Positions 34,138 to 42,741 of a stretch of DNA of 64,000 nucleotides are shown here, piece by piece. The stretch spans positions 1 through 64,000 of the forward strand of contig CANLMR010000003.1 in the NCBI GenBank assembly GCA_947492185.1, read 5' to 3'. Made by a program: the position numbers and the translations under genes. Each line of letters begins with the position of its first letter. Positions within the stretch are counted from its first letter, which is position 1. The DNA is from an uncultured Tenacibaculum sp. GTDB lineage: Bacteria; Bacteroidota; Bacteroidia; Flavobacteriales; Flavobacteriaceae. Under the pieces are notes generated by a model. That model worked only from the letters and a program-made list of their open reading frames with translations. It ran no database searches and was not told the origin of the DNA.

Positions 34138-35260
34138 TACTTGAAGATTTTAACGCATAAATAGCGAAACTTCCTAGCCAATGTCCACCTTCATAACTAT
34201 CTCCCACCAGATTTGGGAGCGAATATTCTATATGTTGATTTGCGATTCTTTTTAAATGATTTAATTCTGAAGATCCTTCTATGATTTTATTCAATGCCCA
34301 AGCTCTTGAAAAATTCACGCCATCTAAATGAACCAATTTTCCATCTGTTCTATCAGAAACTTCTCCTACTGGAAATTGAAAATTCACATCTTTCAATTGT
34401 GGTAGAAATTTACCGAACCAATCATCAAACAATTCTTTTGATAAAACTCGTTTCATGATTGCAGCTTCTTGTAAACAAGGAGAAAGGAAATCGAATCCGC
34501 TTGGCTCCCATGACAATGGACAATTTTGATCTTTTAAATAAAAAGCTTTTGCTCTAGTTTCAACTAACAATTTAAGTTCTCTATTATTAGTGGTGTTCGC
34601 ATAATCCCAAGCAAAGGTTAATCCAAACGCAGTATTCGTATGCTCTCCTACTCTAATTGGATATTTTAGTTTTGGTAAAAACTCAAAGTATTTTCCAATA
34701 ATTAAATCCGTAAGTGGTTGTAAATTTTTCTCAAGAACTCTAGCTGTTTCATCATTCCAAGTATGTAATTCTTCAGCTAATTTTAATAACCAAGCCCAAC
34801 CGTAAGTACGTTCATAGCTTTTATTATATTTCCCATAAAAATATTGTACTTCTTTTTCTATATTCTCTTTCGATATATTTTGAAGTAATTGTGCTTTAAT
34901 TGTTTCAGCATTATCAATATTAGGGAATTGTTTCAACAGCGCAACTAAACTCCAATGTCCGTGTACCGAAGAATGCCAATCGAAACAACCATAAAAAGCT
35001 GGATGTAATTCTTTAGGAGATTTTAAATCTTTACCACTACCAATTGTTTGGTTTAACTTATTTGGATATTCAACATTAATACAGTGAATTGGTAAACTTG
35101 CTAATTTATTTGCTTGTTCGAGAGTTAAGGATAAACTCTCTACTTCCACTACCTCAACTTTATCTACATTTGATGATTTTGTTTCTTTTGACTCAGGTTT
35201 TTCTGCTTGTCCACAAGAAATAAGAATAATTGAAACTAGGGATACAAAAAAAGATTTCAT
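34130..35260 (-). CDS. DUF2891 lipoprotein
   Basis: A 376-residue protein with a lipoprotein signal (IILISC, Cys16) and an acidic/Ser-rich linker (17-45), then a DUF2891 domain with HPAFYGCFDWHSSVHGHW, ERTYGWAWLLKLAEEL, and SWEPSGFDFLSPCLQEA. The His/Trp/Asp-rich motifs suggest an alpha/alpha barrel with a pocket, but no activity is known. It is the first gene of the pxp operon, overlapping the Nramp-like gene by 8 bases, and faces the periplasm. A role in releasing or binding the substrate of the operon is conceivable. Family fairly sure, function unknown. Confidence 0.82.
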   Translation of the reverse strand: MKSFFVSLVSIILISCGQAEKPESKETKSSNVDKVEVVEVESLSLTLEQANKLASLPIHCINVEYPNKLNQTIGSGKDLKSPKELHPAFYGCFDWHSSVHGHWSLVALLKQFPNIDNAETIKAQLLQNISKENIEKEVQYFYGKYNKSYERTYGWAWLLKLAEELHTWNDETARVLEKNLQPLTDLIIGKYFEFLPKLKYPIRVGEHTNTAFGLTFAWDYANTTNNRELKLLVETRAKAFYLKDQNCPLSWEPSGFDFLSPCLQEAAIMKRVLSKELFDDWFGKFLPQLKDVNFQFPVGEVSDRTDGKLVHLDGVNFSRAWALNKIIEGSSELNHLKRIANQHIEYSLPNLVGDSYEGGHWLGSFAIYALKSSSND

Positions 35261-35308
35261 TTACATATGATTTGGTTGTTATAAATGTAATGAAATGATT
35301 TGAATACA

Positions 35309-35335
35309 AAAAAGACCCGCTAAAAGCGAGTCTTT
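35309..35335 (-). terminator. Intrinsic terminator of ahcY
   Basis: Stem AAAGACCCGCT (35311-35321) / AGCGAGTCTTT (35325-35335) with one wobble pair on the minus strand and an A-tract upstream giving the minus-strand T-tract. It isolates ahcY from the pxp operon. Confidence 0.8.
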
Positions 35336-35360
35336 ATATTTATTCTAATAAGGTGTAATC

Positions 35361-36677
35361 TTAGTATCTGTAATGTTCTGGTTTGAATGGACCTTCAACA
35401 GTCACTCCAATATAATCAGCTTGATCTTTACGTAACTCTGTTAACTCAACACCAATTTTAGCTAAATGTAATTTAGCTACTTTCTCGTCTAAGTGTTTTG
35501 GCAACATATAAACATCATTGTTATACGCTTCAATATTATTCCATAACTCAATTTGAGCTAAAGTTTGATTTGTAAACGAATTAGACATTACAAAACTTGG
35601 GTGACCAGTTGCACATCCTAAGTTTACTAAACGCCCTTCCGCTAAGATAATAATATCGTTTCCTTTAACAGTATACTTATCAACTTGAGGTTTGATTTCT
35701 ACTTTAGAATCTCCATAAGTTCCGTTTAACCAAGCCATGTCGATTTCGTTATCAAAGTGACCGATGTTACAAACGATAGTTTTGTCTTTCATCGCTTCGA
35801 AATGTTGTCCTTGAACAATATCTTTATTTCCAGTAGTTGTAATAACGATATCTGCCTTTCCAACAACTGTTTCTAATTTCTTCACTTCAAAACCATCCAT
35901 TGCAGCTTGTAACGCACAAATCGGATCAATTTCAGTTACAGTTACAATAGATCCAGCTCCACGGAAAGAAGCAGCTGTTCCTTTACCAACGTCTCCGTAT
36001 CCACAAACAACAATTCTTTTTCCTGCTAACATCACATCAGTAGCACGACGAATTGCATCAACTGCAGATTCTTTACATCCGTATTTGTTATCAAACTTAG
36101 ATTTCGTCACAGAATCGTTAACATTAATTGCTGGCATTGGTAACGTACCATTTTTTACCCTTTCGTATAAACGGTGAACACCTGTAGTAGTTTCTTCAGA
36201 TAATCCATTGATTCCTTCAGCTAATTCAGGATATTTATCTAATACCATGTTTGTTAAATCACCACCATCATCTAAAATCATGTTTAATGGTTTCTTATCT
36301 TCTCCAAAGAATAACGTTTGTTCGATACACCAGTCAAATTCTTCTTCGTTCATTCCTTTCCAAGCATATACTGGAGTACCAGCAGCAGCAATAGCAGCAG
36401 CAGCTTGATCTTGAGTAGAGAAAATATTACAAGAACTCCAAGTAACTTCAGCACCTAAAGCTTGTAAAGTTTCGATTAAAACCGCAGTTTGAATAGTCAT
36501 GTGTAAACATCCTGCAATTCTTGCTCCTTTTAAAGGTTGCTCATCTTTATACTCTTCACGTAAACTCATTAAACCTGGCATTTCAGCTTCTGCCAGTTCT
36601 ATTTCTTTTCTTCCCCAATCTGCTAAAGAAATATCTTTAACTTTGTAAGGAACATACGCAGCGGTTTTTGTGCTCAT
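35361..36677 (-). CDS. ahcY: Adenosylhomocysteinase
   Basis: A 438-residue NAD-dependent SAH hydrolase that splits S-adenosylhomocysteine to adenosine and homocysteine in the methyl cycle. Visible: [16 protein letters not shown], the active-site [17 protein letters not shown], the Rossmann motif [24 protein letters not shown], and the C-terminal KPEHYRY tail reaching the NAD site of the partner subunit. Length is normal. It stands alone between terminators and has its own -7 box (36713-36720). Confidence 0.97.
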   Translation of the reverse strand: MSTKTAAYVPYKVKDISLADWGRKEIELAEAEMPGLMSLREEYKDEQPLKGARIAGCLHMTIQTAVLIETLQALGAEVTWSSCNIFSTQDQAAAAIAAAGTPVYAWKGMNEEEFDWCIEQTLFFGEDKKPLNMILDDGGDLTNMVLDKYPELAEGINGLSEETTTGVHRLYERVKNGTLPMPAINVNDSVTKSKFDNKYGCKESAVDAIRRATDVMLAGKRIVVCGYGDVGKGTAASFRGAGSIVTVTEIDPICALQAAMDGFEVKKLETVVGKADIVITTTGNKDIVQGQHFEAMKDKTIVCNIGHFDNEIDMAWLNGTYGDSKVEIKPQVDKYTVKGNDIIILAEGRLVNLGCATGHPSFVMSNSFTNQTLAQIELWNNIEAYNNDVYMLPKHLDEKVAKLHLAKIGVELTELRKDQADYIGVTVEGPFKPEHYRY

Positions 36678-36712
36678 ATTTTTGTATATTTATTATATTC
36701 TGATTTGAGTCG

Positions 36713-36720
36713 CAAAATTA
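36713..36720 (-). promoter_or_regulatory. -7 box of ahcY
   Basis: Minus strand TAATTTTG followed by C, an exact TAnnTTTG box, 35 bases before the ahcY ATG. Confidence 0.5.
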
Positions 36721-36739
36721 CAAAATAACTTTCTAAATC

Positions 36740-37366
36740 ATGCCTCTATATAAAACAATCGCGATTAATAGTCATTCTAAAGTTTTGATTTGGAAGATTG
36801 AAGAATCTTTCGAAGAACTTTCTACTGGAATAGAGCTTACCCCACAAAGCTCTTCAAGAGTGGATAGGATGAAGTCTGAATTGCATCAAAAAGGTTTTTT
36901 AAGTGTTCGTCATTTGTTAAAAGAAGTTGGTTATTCAGATAGTGATTTGTTTTATGATGAATATGGAAAACCACATCTAAAAGACGGAACTCAAATTTCT
37001 ATTACGCATTCCTTTATATTTTCAGCTTTAATTATTTCAAAGGAAAATAAAGTTGGAATTGACATTGAAAAAAGGCGTGATAAAATTGTTAAGATTGCGC
37101 ATAAATTCACTCCAATTGAAGAGTACAAATCCATTGCTAATCATGATGCTTTAGTTAGTAAATTAACTATCGTATGGGGAGCTAAAGAAAGTTTGTACAA
37201 AATCTACGGAAAGAAAAAATTACTTTTCTTGAACCACATGTATATTGAAGATTTCTCTTTTGATACCAGTTCTACTACAGGAAAAATATTATATGAAGGT
37301 GTTACTTCTGAGTATGATATTCATTTCGAAGAAATAGAGGATTTTACGTGTGTCTATGCTTTTTAG
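36740..37366 (+). CDS. 4'-phosphopantetheinyl transferase superfamily protein
   Basis: A 208-residue PPTase, which moves the phosphopantetheine arm of CoA to an acyl or peptidyl carrier protein. The Mg2+/CoA motifs are visible: ISITHSFIFSALIIS, VGIDIEKRRDKI (Asp and Glu) and WGAKESLYKIYGKK. The N-terminal part with RVDRMKSELHQKGFLSVRHLL is the Sfp/AcpT-like first half. Divergent from ahcY. No carrier protein or synthase is nearby, so the target (fatty-acid ACP or a secondary pathway) is not determined. Confidence 0.87.
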   Translation: MPLYKTIAINSHSKVLIWKIEESFEELSTGIELTPQSSSRVDRMKSELHQKGFLSVRHLLKEVGYSDSDLFYDEYGKPHLKDGTQISITHSFIFSALIISKENKVGIDIEKRRDKIVKIAHKFTPIEEYKSIANHDALVSKLTIVWGAKESLYKIYGKKKLLFLNHMYIEDFSFDTSSTTGKILYEGVTSEYDIHFEEIEDFTCVYAF

Positions 37367-37386
37367 TTTAGCTAAAAGTTAATCTT

Positions 37387-37394
37387 TATTTTTG
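37387..37394 (+). promoter_or_regulatory. -7 box of the thiamine-binding/pnuC/kinase operon
   Basis: TATTTTTG, an exact TAnnTTTG box, 16 bases upstream of the ATG at 37411. No TPP riboswitch precedes this operon. Confidence 0.5.
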
Positions 37395-37410
37395 TTGGAA
37401 ATTTTATTCA

Positions 37411-37671
37411 ATGAAAATATCAGTAGAGTTAACGCTTACTCCACTTCAAGATAATTTTGAAGAACCAATTATTAATTTCATCAAGAAATTAAGAGCTTCT
37501 GGTTTAACAATTCTTGAAAATCCTTTAAGTACTCAAGTTTATGGAGATTACGATAAAGTAATGAAACTATTAACTTCAGAAGTAAAAGAAGCTCTTGAGG
37601 CAATAGATAATGGATTACTTCAAATGAAAATTGTAAAAACTGATAGAAGCGATTATGAACCAAATTTTTGA
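37411..37671 (+). CDS. Thiamine-binding (MTH1187/YkoF-like) protein
   Basis: An 86-residue single-domain ferredoxin-like protein. KISVELTLTPLQDNFEEPI, the STQVYGDYDKVMKLL stretch and the C-terminal VKTDR match the small thiamine-binding/DUF77 family. Related proteins bind thiamine or other small molecules. It overlaps pnuC by 17 bases, so the two are coupled, which favours a role in handling the permease's ligand. Ligand identity is inferred from family only. Confidence 0.75.
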   Translation: MKISVELTLTPLQDNFEEPIINFIKKLRASGLTILENPLSTQVYGDYDKVMKLLTSEVKEALEAIDNGLLQMKIVKTDRSDYEPNF

Positions 37672-38284
37672 TTTTCTTTTTGGACAATATGCTGAATCTA
37701 GCACATTAGATGTTACGCTAGAAATTATAGCAGTAATTTTTGGTTTTCTTTCTGTTTGGTATTCTAAGCAGAATAAAATTTGGGTTTTCCCAACTGGAAT
37801 GATTAGTACTTCCATTTTTGTTTATCTTTTATTGAAATGGGGATTACTTGGAGACATGATGATTAATGGTTACTATTTTATCATGAGTGTTTATGGTTGG
37901 TATATTTGGGCTCAAACTAAAGATGGAGAAGCTGTACATCCTATATCAAGAACAACATTAAAAGAGAAGAAAATAAGTGTCTTTATTTTTATAACTACCT
38001 TAATTTTTGTTTATGTTATCTACGTTACTTTTGATAAATGGACAAATTGGACAGCATATGTAGATACCATTACTACTGCTATTTTCTTTGTAGGAATGTG
38101 GTTAATGGCAAGAAGAAAAATTGAGAATTGGATTTACTGGATTATTGGTGATATTATTTCAGTTCCCTTATACTTTTATAAAGGGTTTACATTTACTAGT
38201 TTTCAATATTTAATATTTACTTTTATAGCAATTCAAGGATACATCGCATGGAAGAAAAGCTTAGACAATACGAAATTAACTTAG
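37655..38284 (+). CDS. pnuC: PnuC-family vitamin permease (nicotinamide riboside or thiamine)
   Basis: A 209-residue, seven-TM facilitator of the PnuC/SWEET-like family. Visible: the VWYSKQNKIWVFPTGMIST region, YYFIMSVYGWYIW, and a late ENWIYWIIGDIISVPLYFYKG block. Family members carry nicotinamide riboside (PnuC), thiamine (PnuT) or riboflavin (PnuX), trapped by a downstream kinase. A NadR-like kinase downstream points to nicotinamide riboside, whereas the thiamine-binding protein upstream points to thiamine. It overlaps both neighbours (17 and 37 bases). Confidence 0.88.
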   Translation: MNQIFDFLFGQYAESSTLDVTLEIIAVIFGFLSVWYSKQNKIWVFPTGMISTSIFVYLLLKWGLLGDMMINGYYFIMSVYGWYIWAQTKDGEAVHPISRTTLKEKKISVFIFITTLIFVYVIYVTFDKWTNWTAYVDTITTAIFFVGMWLMARRKIENWIYWIIGDIISVPLYFYKGFTFTSFQYLIFTFIAIQGYIAWKKSLDNTKLT

Positions 38285-38901
38285 TAAAAGTAGTTTTATT
38301 TGGTCCAGAAAGTACTGGTAAAACAACACTTTCTCGTCAGCTAGCTCGACATTACAATACGGTTTGGGCACCAGAATATGCAAGAGAATATTTGCAAAAC
38401 AAATGGAATAATGAACGTAAAACTTGTGAAGAAAGCGATTTAATTCCGATTGCCATTGGACAAATGGATCTAGAAAACTCTTTAGCTAAAAAAGCTGATA
38501 AATTATTGATTTGTGATACTGATTTACTAGAAACTAAAGTATATTCAGAAGAATACTATGGAGGTTTTGTGGATCCTTTATTAGACAAATTCGCTATTAA
38601 AAACACCTACGATATTTACTTTTTAACTTATATTGATACACCTTGGGAAGAAGACGATTTACGTGATAGACCTGAGCAACGAGAAGAGATGTTTAACGCG
38701 TTTAAAAACACATTAGAGAAATATAATCGCCCATATGTTCTTTTGAAAGGAAATAAAGAAACGCGATTAAAAAAGGCAACACAAATTATTGATGATTTGA
38801 TTGCTAAAAAAGAAAATCTGTATTCTTATTCTGATTCATTGATAGATTTAGATTTACATTTTTTACATCAAAATATTGATCCAAATACTTTAATGCATTA
38901 A
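38248..38901 (+). CDS. NadR-type ribosylnicotinamide-kinase-like ATPase
   Basis: A 217-residue P-loop kinase. Walker A is GPESTGKTT (19-27), then APEYAREYL, a Walker-B-like LLICDTDLLETKVYSE, and the lid region DTPWEEDDLRDRPEQRE. This matches the C-terminal nicotinamide riboside kinase domain of NadR; the adenylyltransferase and helix-turn-helix parts of full NadR are absent. It overlaps pnuC by 37 bases, so kinase and permease would act as uptake plus metabolic trapping. Phosphorylating nicotinamide riboside is most likely. Thiamine kinase is the alternative. Confidence 0.82.
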   Translation: MEEKLRQYEINLVKVVLFGPESTGKTTLSRQLARHYNTVWAPEYAREYLQNKWNNERKTCEESDLIPIAIGQMDLENSLAKKADKLLICDTDLLETKVYSEEYYGGFVDPLLDKFAIKNTYDIYFLTYIDTPWEEDDLRDRPEQREEMFNAFKNTLEKYNRPYVLLKGNKETRLKKATQIIDDLIAKKENLYSYSDSLIDLDLHFLHQNIDPNTLMH

Positions 38902-38903
38902 CC

Positions 38904-39308
38904 TTGAATAAAAGTATCATTCATAACGAAATTCAATTTAAAGCCATCAAAAGTTCAGGACCTGGAGGCCAACATGTGAATAAAGTTGCTTCTAAAATTG
39001 AATTGTACTTCGATATAGAAAATTCTGAAGGTTTGACTATTGACGAAAAAGAACTGATTAGTTCAAAACTAAAAAATCGAATTTCTAAAAACGGAATTTT
39101 AATCCTCTCTTCTCAAGAGAGTAGATCGCAACATAAAAACAAAGAAATTGCAACTCAACAGTTATTTAATTTACTTACTTCAAGCTTAATACAACCAAAA
39201 AAGAGAAAACCTACTAAACCAACAAAAACTTCAGTAGTAAAAAAAGCAGAAAACAAAAAAAGACAGGCGCAAAAAAAGTCGCTACGTAAAAAACCTCGTT
39301 TAGATTAG
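38904..39308 (+). CDS. arfB: Alternative ribosome-rescue factor ArfB (YaeJ)
   Basis: A 134-residue codon-independent peptidyl-tRNA hydrolase that rescues stalled ribosomes. The GGQ motif is at 21-23 (SSGPGGQHVNKVASKIEL) and the C-terminus is a Lys/Arg-rich tail (about 95-134) that enters the mRNA channel in studied members. Start is TTG 38904, 2 bases after the kinase stop; no ATG fits in frame and the N-terminus lines up well with the family. It ends with a 4-base overlap with the convergent NTF2-like gene. Confidence 0.92.
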   Translation: MNKSIIHNEIQFKAIKSSGPGGQHVNKVASKIELYFDIENSEGLTIDEKELISSKLKNRISKNGILILSSQESRSQHKNKEIATQQLFNLLTSSLIQPKKRKPTKPTKTSVVKKAENKKRQAQKKSLRKKPRLD

Positions 39309-39691
39309 GATTGCATTTTTTCTAAGTACTCTCCCATTTTTTTATGAACAATATTAACTGCTTTTAAAGGACGAACCATAACCTTTATTTCTTGTAGTTT
39401 ACCATCTTCAGTAAACTTAATCATATCTACACCATTAACAATTATACCATCTATTTCCGTTTCAAACTCTAAAAAGGCGTTTGTATCGTCACTTATTTCT
39501 CGAATATATTTAAAATTATCATTCGCTATAATTTGAGAAGCTGCCATTAAATACATAGATACCATAAATTGACCTTCAATTGGTTTAAACACTACTGGTG
39601 AATACAATTCGGCATCATCTGCAATAAAATCATTTAAACCATCTGTATTTCTTGTTTTTACAAAATTGTGCCACACATCTAAAGCTTTCAT
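39305..39691 (-). CDS. NTF2-like/SnoaL-type nuclear transport factor 2 family protein
   Basis: A 128-residue single-domain protein with the cone-shaped NTF2 fold pattern: ALDVWHNFVKTRNTDGLNDFIADDAELYSPVV, a middle helix block, and FLEFETEIDGIIVNGVDMIKFTEDGKLQEIKVMVRP. Such proteins bind small hydrophobic ligands or act as small enzymes; no specific function can be assigned. It is convergent with arfB, overlapping by 4 bases, and divergent from the riboswitch leader. Confidence 0.8.
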   Translation of the reverse strand: MKALDVWHNFVKTRNTDGLNDFIADDAELYSPVVFKPIEGQFMVSMYLMAASQIIANDNFKYIREISDDTNAFLEFETEIDGIIVNGVDMIKFTEDGKLQEIKVMVRPLKAVNIVHKKMGEYLEKMQS

Positions 39692-39742
39692 AATTTTTTA
39701 GGTTTTATTTATAATTACTAAAGCTACAAAAAAATAACATTG

Positions 39743-39776
39743 TTGTTTTTTATTCCGAATATCCAATATAACTTTG
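39743..39776 (+). promoter_or_regulatory. Promoter of the TPP-riboswitch/TonB receptor unit
   Basis: TTG (39743-39745), 23-base spacer, TAACTTTG (39769-39776) followed by C: exact Bacteroidota elements. Transcription would start near 39781, at the 5' side of the riboswitch. Confidence 0.65.
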
Positions 39777-39782
39777 CACCGT

Positions 39783-39927
39783 TCTCATAAAGGGGTGCCT
39801 TATTTGAATTACGAATTTTGACTTTTAAAATAATTTGCAATTAATCATTTAAAGTTCATAATTAAATTCTGGCTGAGATCATACCCATTGAACCTAGAAC
39901 AGGTAATGCTGTTTAGGGACTATGAAT
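39783..39927 (+). promoter_or_regulatory. Thiamine pyrophosphate (TPP/THI-box) riboswitch
   Basis: GGGGTGCC (39792-39799), GGCTGAGATCATACCC (39871-39886), GAACCT then AGGTAATGCTG and AGGGAC (to 39920) are the conserved TPP aptamer elements, closed by P1 (TCATA 39785-39789 with TATGA 39921-39925). The stem between the two halves is long (about 70 bases). It lies 134 bases upstream of the TonB receptor ATG and would lower its expression when TPP is plentiful. Confidence 0.93.
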
Positions 39928-39959
39928 GTTAATAAAACATCTTGGCGGTGTTTTTAACA

Positions 39960-39984
39960 CATAAAAAAGTATAGCTTTTTTATG
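39960..39984 (+). terminator. A/T hairpin in the riboswitch leader (possible expression platform)
   Basis: Ten-bp stem CATAAAAAAG (39960-39969) / CTTTTTTATG (39975-39984), with the T-run inside the 3' arm. It follows the aptamer and precedes the receptor gene. It may act as a conditional terminator, though no clean T-tract follows. Confidence 0.45.
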
Positions 39985-40060
39985 CACAATAACGTTCAAC
40001 TATAAATTATTCAAAAAACAACAAAGAATAATTACCTCTTTTTATTCATTTATTATAAAA

Positions 40061-42427
40061 ATGAAGTTTTTAAACATTTGTAAAAGAGTGAAGTTATTAG
40101 TATCTCTTTTATTTTTTTCAATCTCTTTAACCGTTCAAGCGCAAATTGAACAAATAACCGGTAAAGTTGTTGACAGCAATTCGAAACCTTTAAATGGTGC
40201 TAGTGTAGTAATTCGAGATATCAAAAAAGGATCTATAACTGATGCTGATGGTAATTTTTCTATGAGAGTTCCAAAAGGAAGTTATATCGTTGAAGTTTCT
40301 TTTGTTGGATATACTACAATTAAAAAAGAAATTCCTTCTGGAACAAAAGATGTAATTATTAAATTAAAATCAGAAGATGAGGTTTTAGATGAAGTATTAG
40401 TTTCGTCTATTCGTGTAAAAGCAGATGCACCAGTAACACACTCCAATTTATCTAAAAAAGAAATAGCAAAGCGTAATTTAGGTCAAGATATTCCTGTGTT
40501 ATTAAATTATTTACCATCGGTAATTTCTTCATCAGATGCTGGAGCTGGAGTTGGATATACTTACATGAGAGTTCGTGGTTCTGACGCAACGAGAGTTAAT
40601 GTTACTATAAATGGTATTCCTTATAACGATCCTGAAAGTCAAGGAACATTCTGGGTTAATTTAGGAGATTTTGCTTCTTCTACTCAAAGTTTACAATTAC
40701 AGCGTGGAGTTGGTACATCAACTAATGGTTCAGGAGCTTTTGGAGCTAGTTTAAATATTTTAACTGATGCTATTTCTGAAGAGTCAGGAGGAAAAATTTC
40801 AAACTCATTTGGATCTTTTGGAACTCGCAAACATACAGTAAAATTTACTACAGGTAGATTAAATGATCATTTTGAATTCTCAGGACGTTTATCTAATATT
40901 TATTCTGATGGATATGTAGATAGGGCTTTCACAGATTTAAAGTCTTATTTCTTACAAGGAAGTTACTCTGATGAAAACACTTTGATTAAAGCTGTGGTAT
41001 TTGGTGGACAGGAAAAAACATATCAAGCTTGGTTTGGTTTAACTGCTCAACAATTAGAAGAAGATCGTCGTCAAAATCCATATACTTATGATAATGAAAC
41101 GGACAACTATTGGCAAGATCACTATCAATTACACTGGAATGAGAAATTTAGCGATAAACTATCTACTAACATCGGTTTAAACTATACTCGTGGTAAAGGA
41201 TATTTTGAGCAATATAAACCTGGAGAATCTGCTCCAGATTTCAATAACTTAATTGTTGATGGAAGTGATGTAATTGTTCGTCGTTGGTTAGACAACCATT
41301 TCTATGTATTTAATGCGGCTGCAACTTATACTACTGATGGAATTGAAATTATTGCCGGAGGATCTTACAGTAACTATACAAATGATCATTATGGTGAAGT
41401 AATATGGGGTAGTGATTTAGCTCCAAATACGAATATCAGAGATCGTTATTATTTCAGTGATGCTAAAAAACATGATTTAAGTTCTTTTATCAAAACAAAC
41501 ATTAGAGTTAATGACAAATTAAACGTTTATGTTGATTTACAAGGAAGATTCGTGAGTTATAGAACTGGCGGATTAAATTCTGATAGAGTTCCTTTAGATA
41601 TTGATAAAGATTTCAACTTCTTTAATCCTAAAGCAGGTTTAACTTATAAATTAAACGACGCTAACAGTTTCTATTTATCATACGCTCGAGCAAACAGAGA
41701 GCCAAATAGAAATGATTTTGAAGGTGGAAATACACAACATGAAACTTTAGATGATTTTGAACTAGGATGGCGTTTAGCAACAGATAATATTAAAATCAAC
41801 ACGAACTTATTCTATATGGATTATACGAATCAGTTAGTATTATCTGGAGCAATAAATAATGTTGGAGAACCTTTAAGAGAAACAAGTGGTAGTAGTTTCC
41901 GTTTTGGGTTAGAGATTGATGCAGATATAACACTTACAGAACATCTTGCAGTTAAACCTAATTTAGGTTTAAGTACTAACCAAAATAGAGATTTTAATGC
42001 ACCAATCGACGGTGTTCTTGAAAATTTAGGAAATACAAATATTTCTTTTTCTCCTAATGTGATTGTAGGGAATTCATTAGTATTTACTCCAACTGATGAT
42101 CTTCAAATTGCATTTTTATCTAAATATGTAGGAGAACAATTTATGGGGAACTTAGGTGGAAGAATTTCTAATAACGAAAAATTAGATGGTTATTTTACTA
42201 GTGATTTAAATATTATCTATGAAGTTGAAACAAACAAAATTTTCGATTCTATAGTATTTACGGGATTAGTAAATAACATTTTTAATAAAGAATATGTAGA
42301 TAGAGGATACTATTTCTTCTTTGATGATACTTGGACAACGCCAGGTGTTACTACTACAGTTGATGGAGCAGGATATTATCCACAAGCTACTATTAACTTT
42401 TTAGCGGGAGTTACTTTTAAGTTCTAG
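40061..42427 (+). CDS. TonB-dependent receptor, probable thiamine transporter
   Basis: A 788-residue outer-membrane receptor: signal peptide (about 1-27), CarboxypepD_reg-like domain (about 30-115, ITGKVVDSNSKPLNGASVVI), a plug domain (about 120-240, VSSSDAGAGVGYTYMRVRGSD-type region, VTINGIPYNDPESQGTFWVN) and a beta barrel ending in an aromatic residue (TFKF). Being the only gene after the TPP riboswitch makes thiamine or its phosphates the likely substrate (cf. OMR1-type receptors). Energy comes from TonB-ExbBD encoded elsewhere. The 368-base gap upstream holds the promoter, riboswitch and leader hairpin. Confidence 0.92.
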   Translation: MKFLNICKRVKLLVSLLFFSISLTVQAQIEQITGKVVDSNSKPLNGASVVIRDIKKGSITDADGNFSMRVPKGSYIVEVSFVGYTTIKKEIPSGTKDVIIKLKSEDEVLDEVLVSSIRVKADAPVTHSNLSKKEIAKRNLGQDIPVLLNYLPSVISSSDAGAGVGYTYMRVRGSDATRVNVTINGIPYNDPESQGTFWVNLGDFASSTQSLQLQRGVGTSTNGSGAFGASLNILTDAISEESGGKISNSFGSFGTRKHTVKFTTGRLNDHFEFSGRLSNIYSDGYVDRAFTDLKSYFLQGSYSDENTLIKAVVFGGQEKTYQAWFGLTAQQLEEDRRQNPYTYDNETDNYWQDHYQLHWNEKFSDKLSTNIGLNYTRGKGYFEQYKPGESAPDFNNLIVDGSDVIVRRWLDNHFYVFNAAATYTTDGIEIIAGGSYSNYTNDHYGEVIWGSDLAPNTNIRDRYYFSDAKKHDLSSFIKTNIRVNDKLNVYVDLQGRFVSYRTGGLNSDRVPLDIDKDFNFFNPKAGLTYKLNDANSFYLSYARANREPNRNDFEGGNTQHETLDDFELGWRLATDNIKINTNLFYMDYTNQLVLSGAINNVGEPLRETSGSSFRFGLEIDADITLTEHLAVKPNLGLSTNQNRDFNAPIDGVLENLGNTNISFSPNVIVGNSLVFTPTDDLQIAFLSKYVGEQFMGNLGGRISNNEKLDGYFTSDLNIIYEVETNKIFDSIVFTGLVNNIFNKEYVDRGYYFFFDDTWTTPGVTTTVDGAGYYPQATINFLAGVTFKF

Positions 42428-42446
42428 TTTTATATATATTATCAAA

Positions 42447-42479
42447 TAAAAAAGCCGAGTTTGAAACTCGGCTTTTTTT
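42447..42479. terminator. Bidirectional intrinsic terminator
   Basis: Stem AAGCCGAGTTT / AAACTCGGCTT (about 42452-42474) with a one-base loop region, A-tract left, T7 right. It serves the TonB receptor and the minus-strand HMA gene, whose stop touches it. Confidence 0.85.
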
Positions 42480-42741
42480 ATTTAATTCTTCCTACAGCAC
42501 AGCTTACAAATGATTTCGCTTTGTGCATCAAATTATTAGTATCTCCAACTTCAGGATATCCTAATTTAGAAAGCTTTTCTTTTATTATTTCTACTAAATT
42601 CTCAGGAGAGTTAAATGTAACTTTTGAATCAGCAACATTAACATCTACATTATCTACTCCTTTTATTTCTGATAATTCTGAAGTGATTGTTTTTGCACAA
42701 CCACCGCATTTTAGGTTTTCTATATAAATCTCTTTAATCAT
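42478..42741 (-). CDS. Heavy-metal-associated (HMA) domain protein
   Basis: An 87-residue single HMA domain. The metal site is LKCGGCAKT (Cys12 and Cys15), with the usual Met before it replaced by Leu. HMA proteins bind Cu+, Zn2+ or similar. It overlaps the rhodanese gene by 4 bases and is the last gene of a minus-strand run with rhodanese, MBL/rhodanese, SulP and RuvB, so its partner may be sulphur- or metal-handling rather than a P-type ATPase, none of which is near. Confidence 0.85.
   Translation of the reverse strand: MIKEIYIENLKCGGCAKTITSELSEIKGVDNVDVNVADSKVTFNSPENLVEIIKEKLSKLGYPEVGDTNNLMHKAKSFVSCAVGRIK

Noticed and set aside
38248..38901. Complete NadR regulator
   Set aside because: The helix-turn-helix and adenylyltransferase domains are missing; only the kinase-like domain is present.
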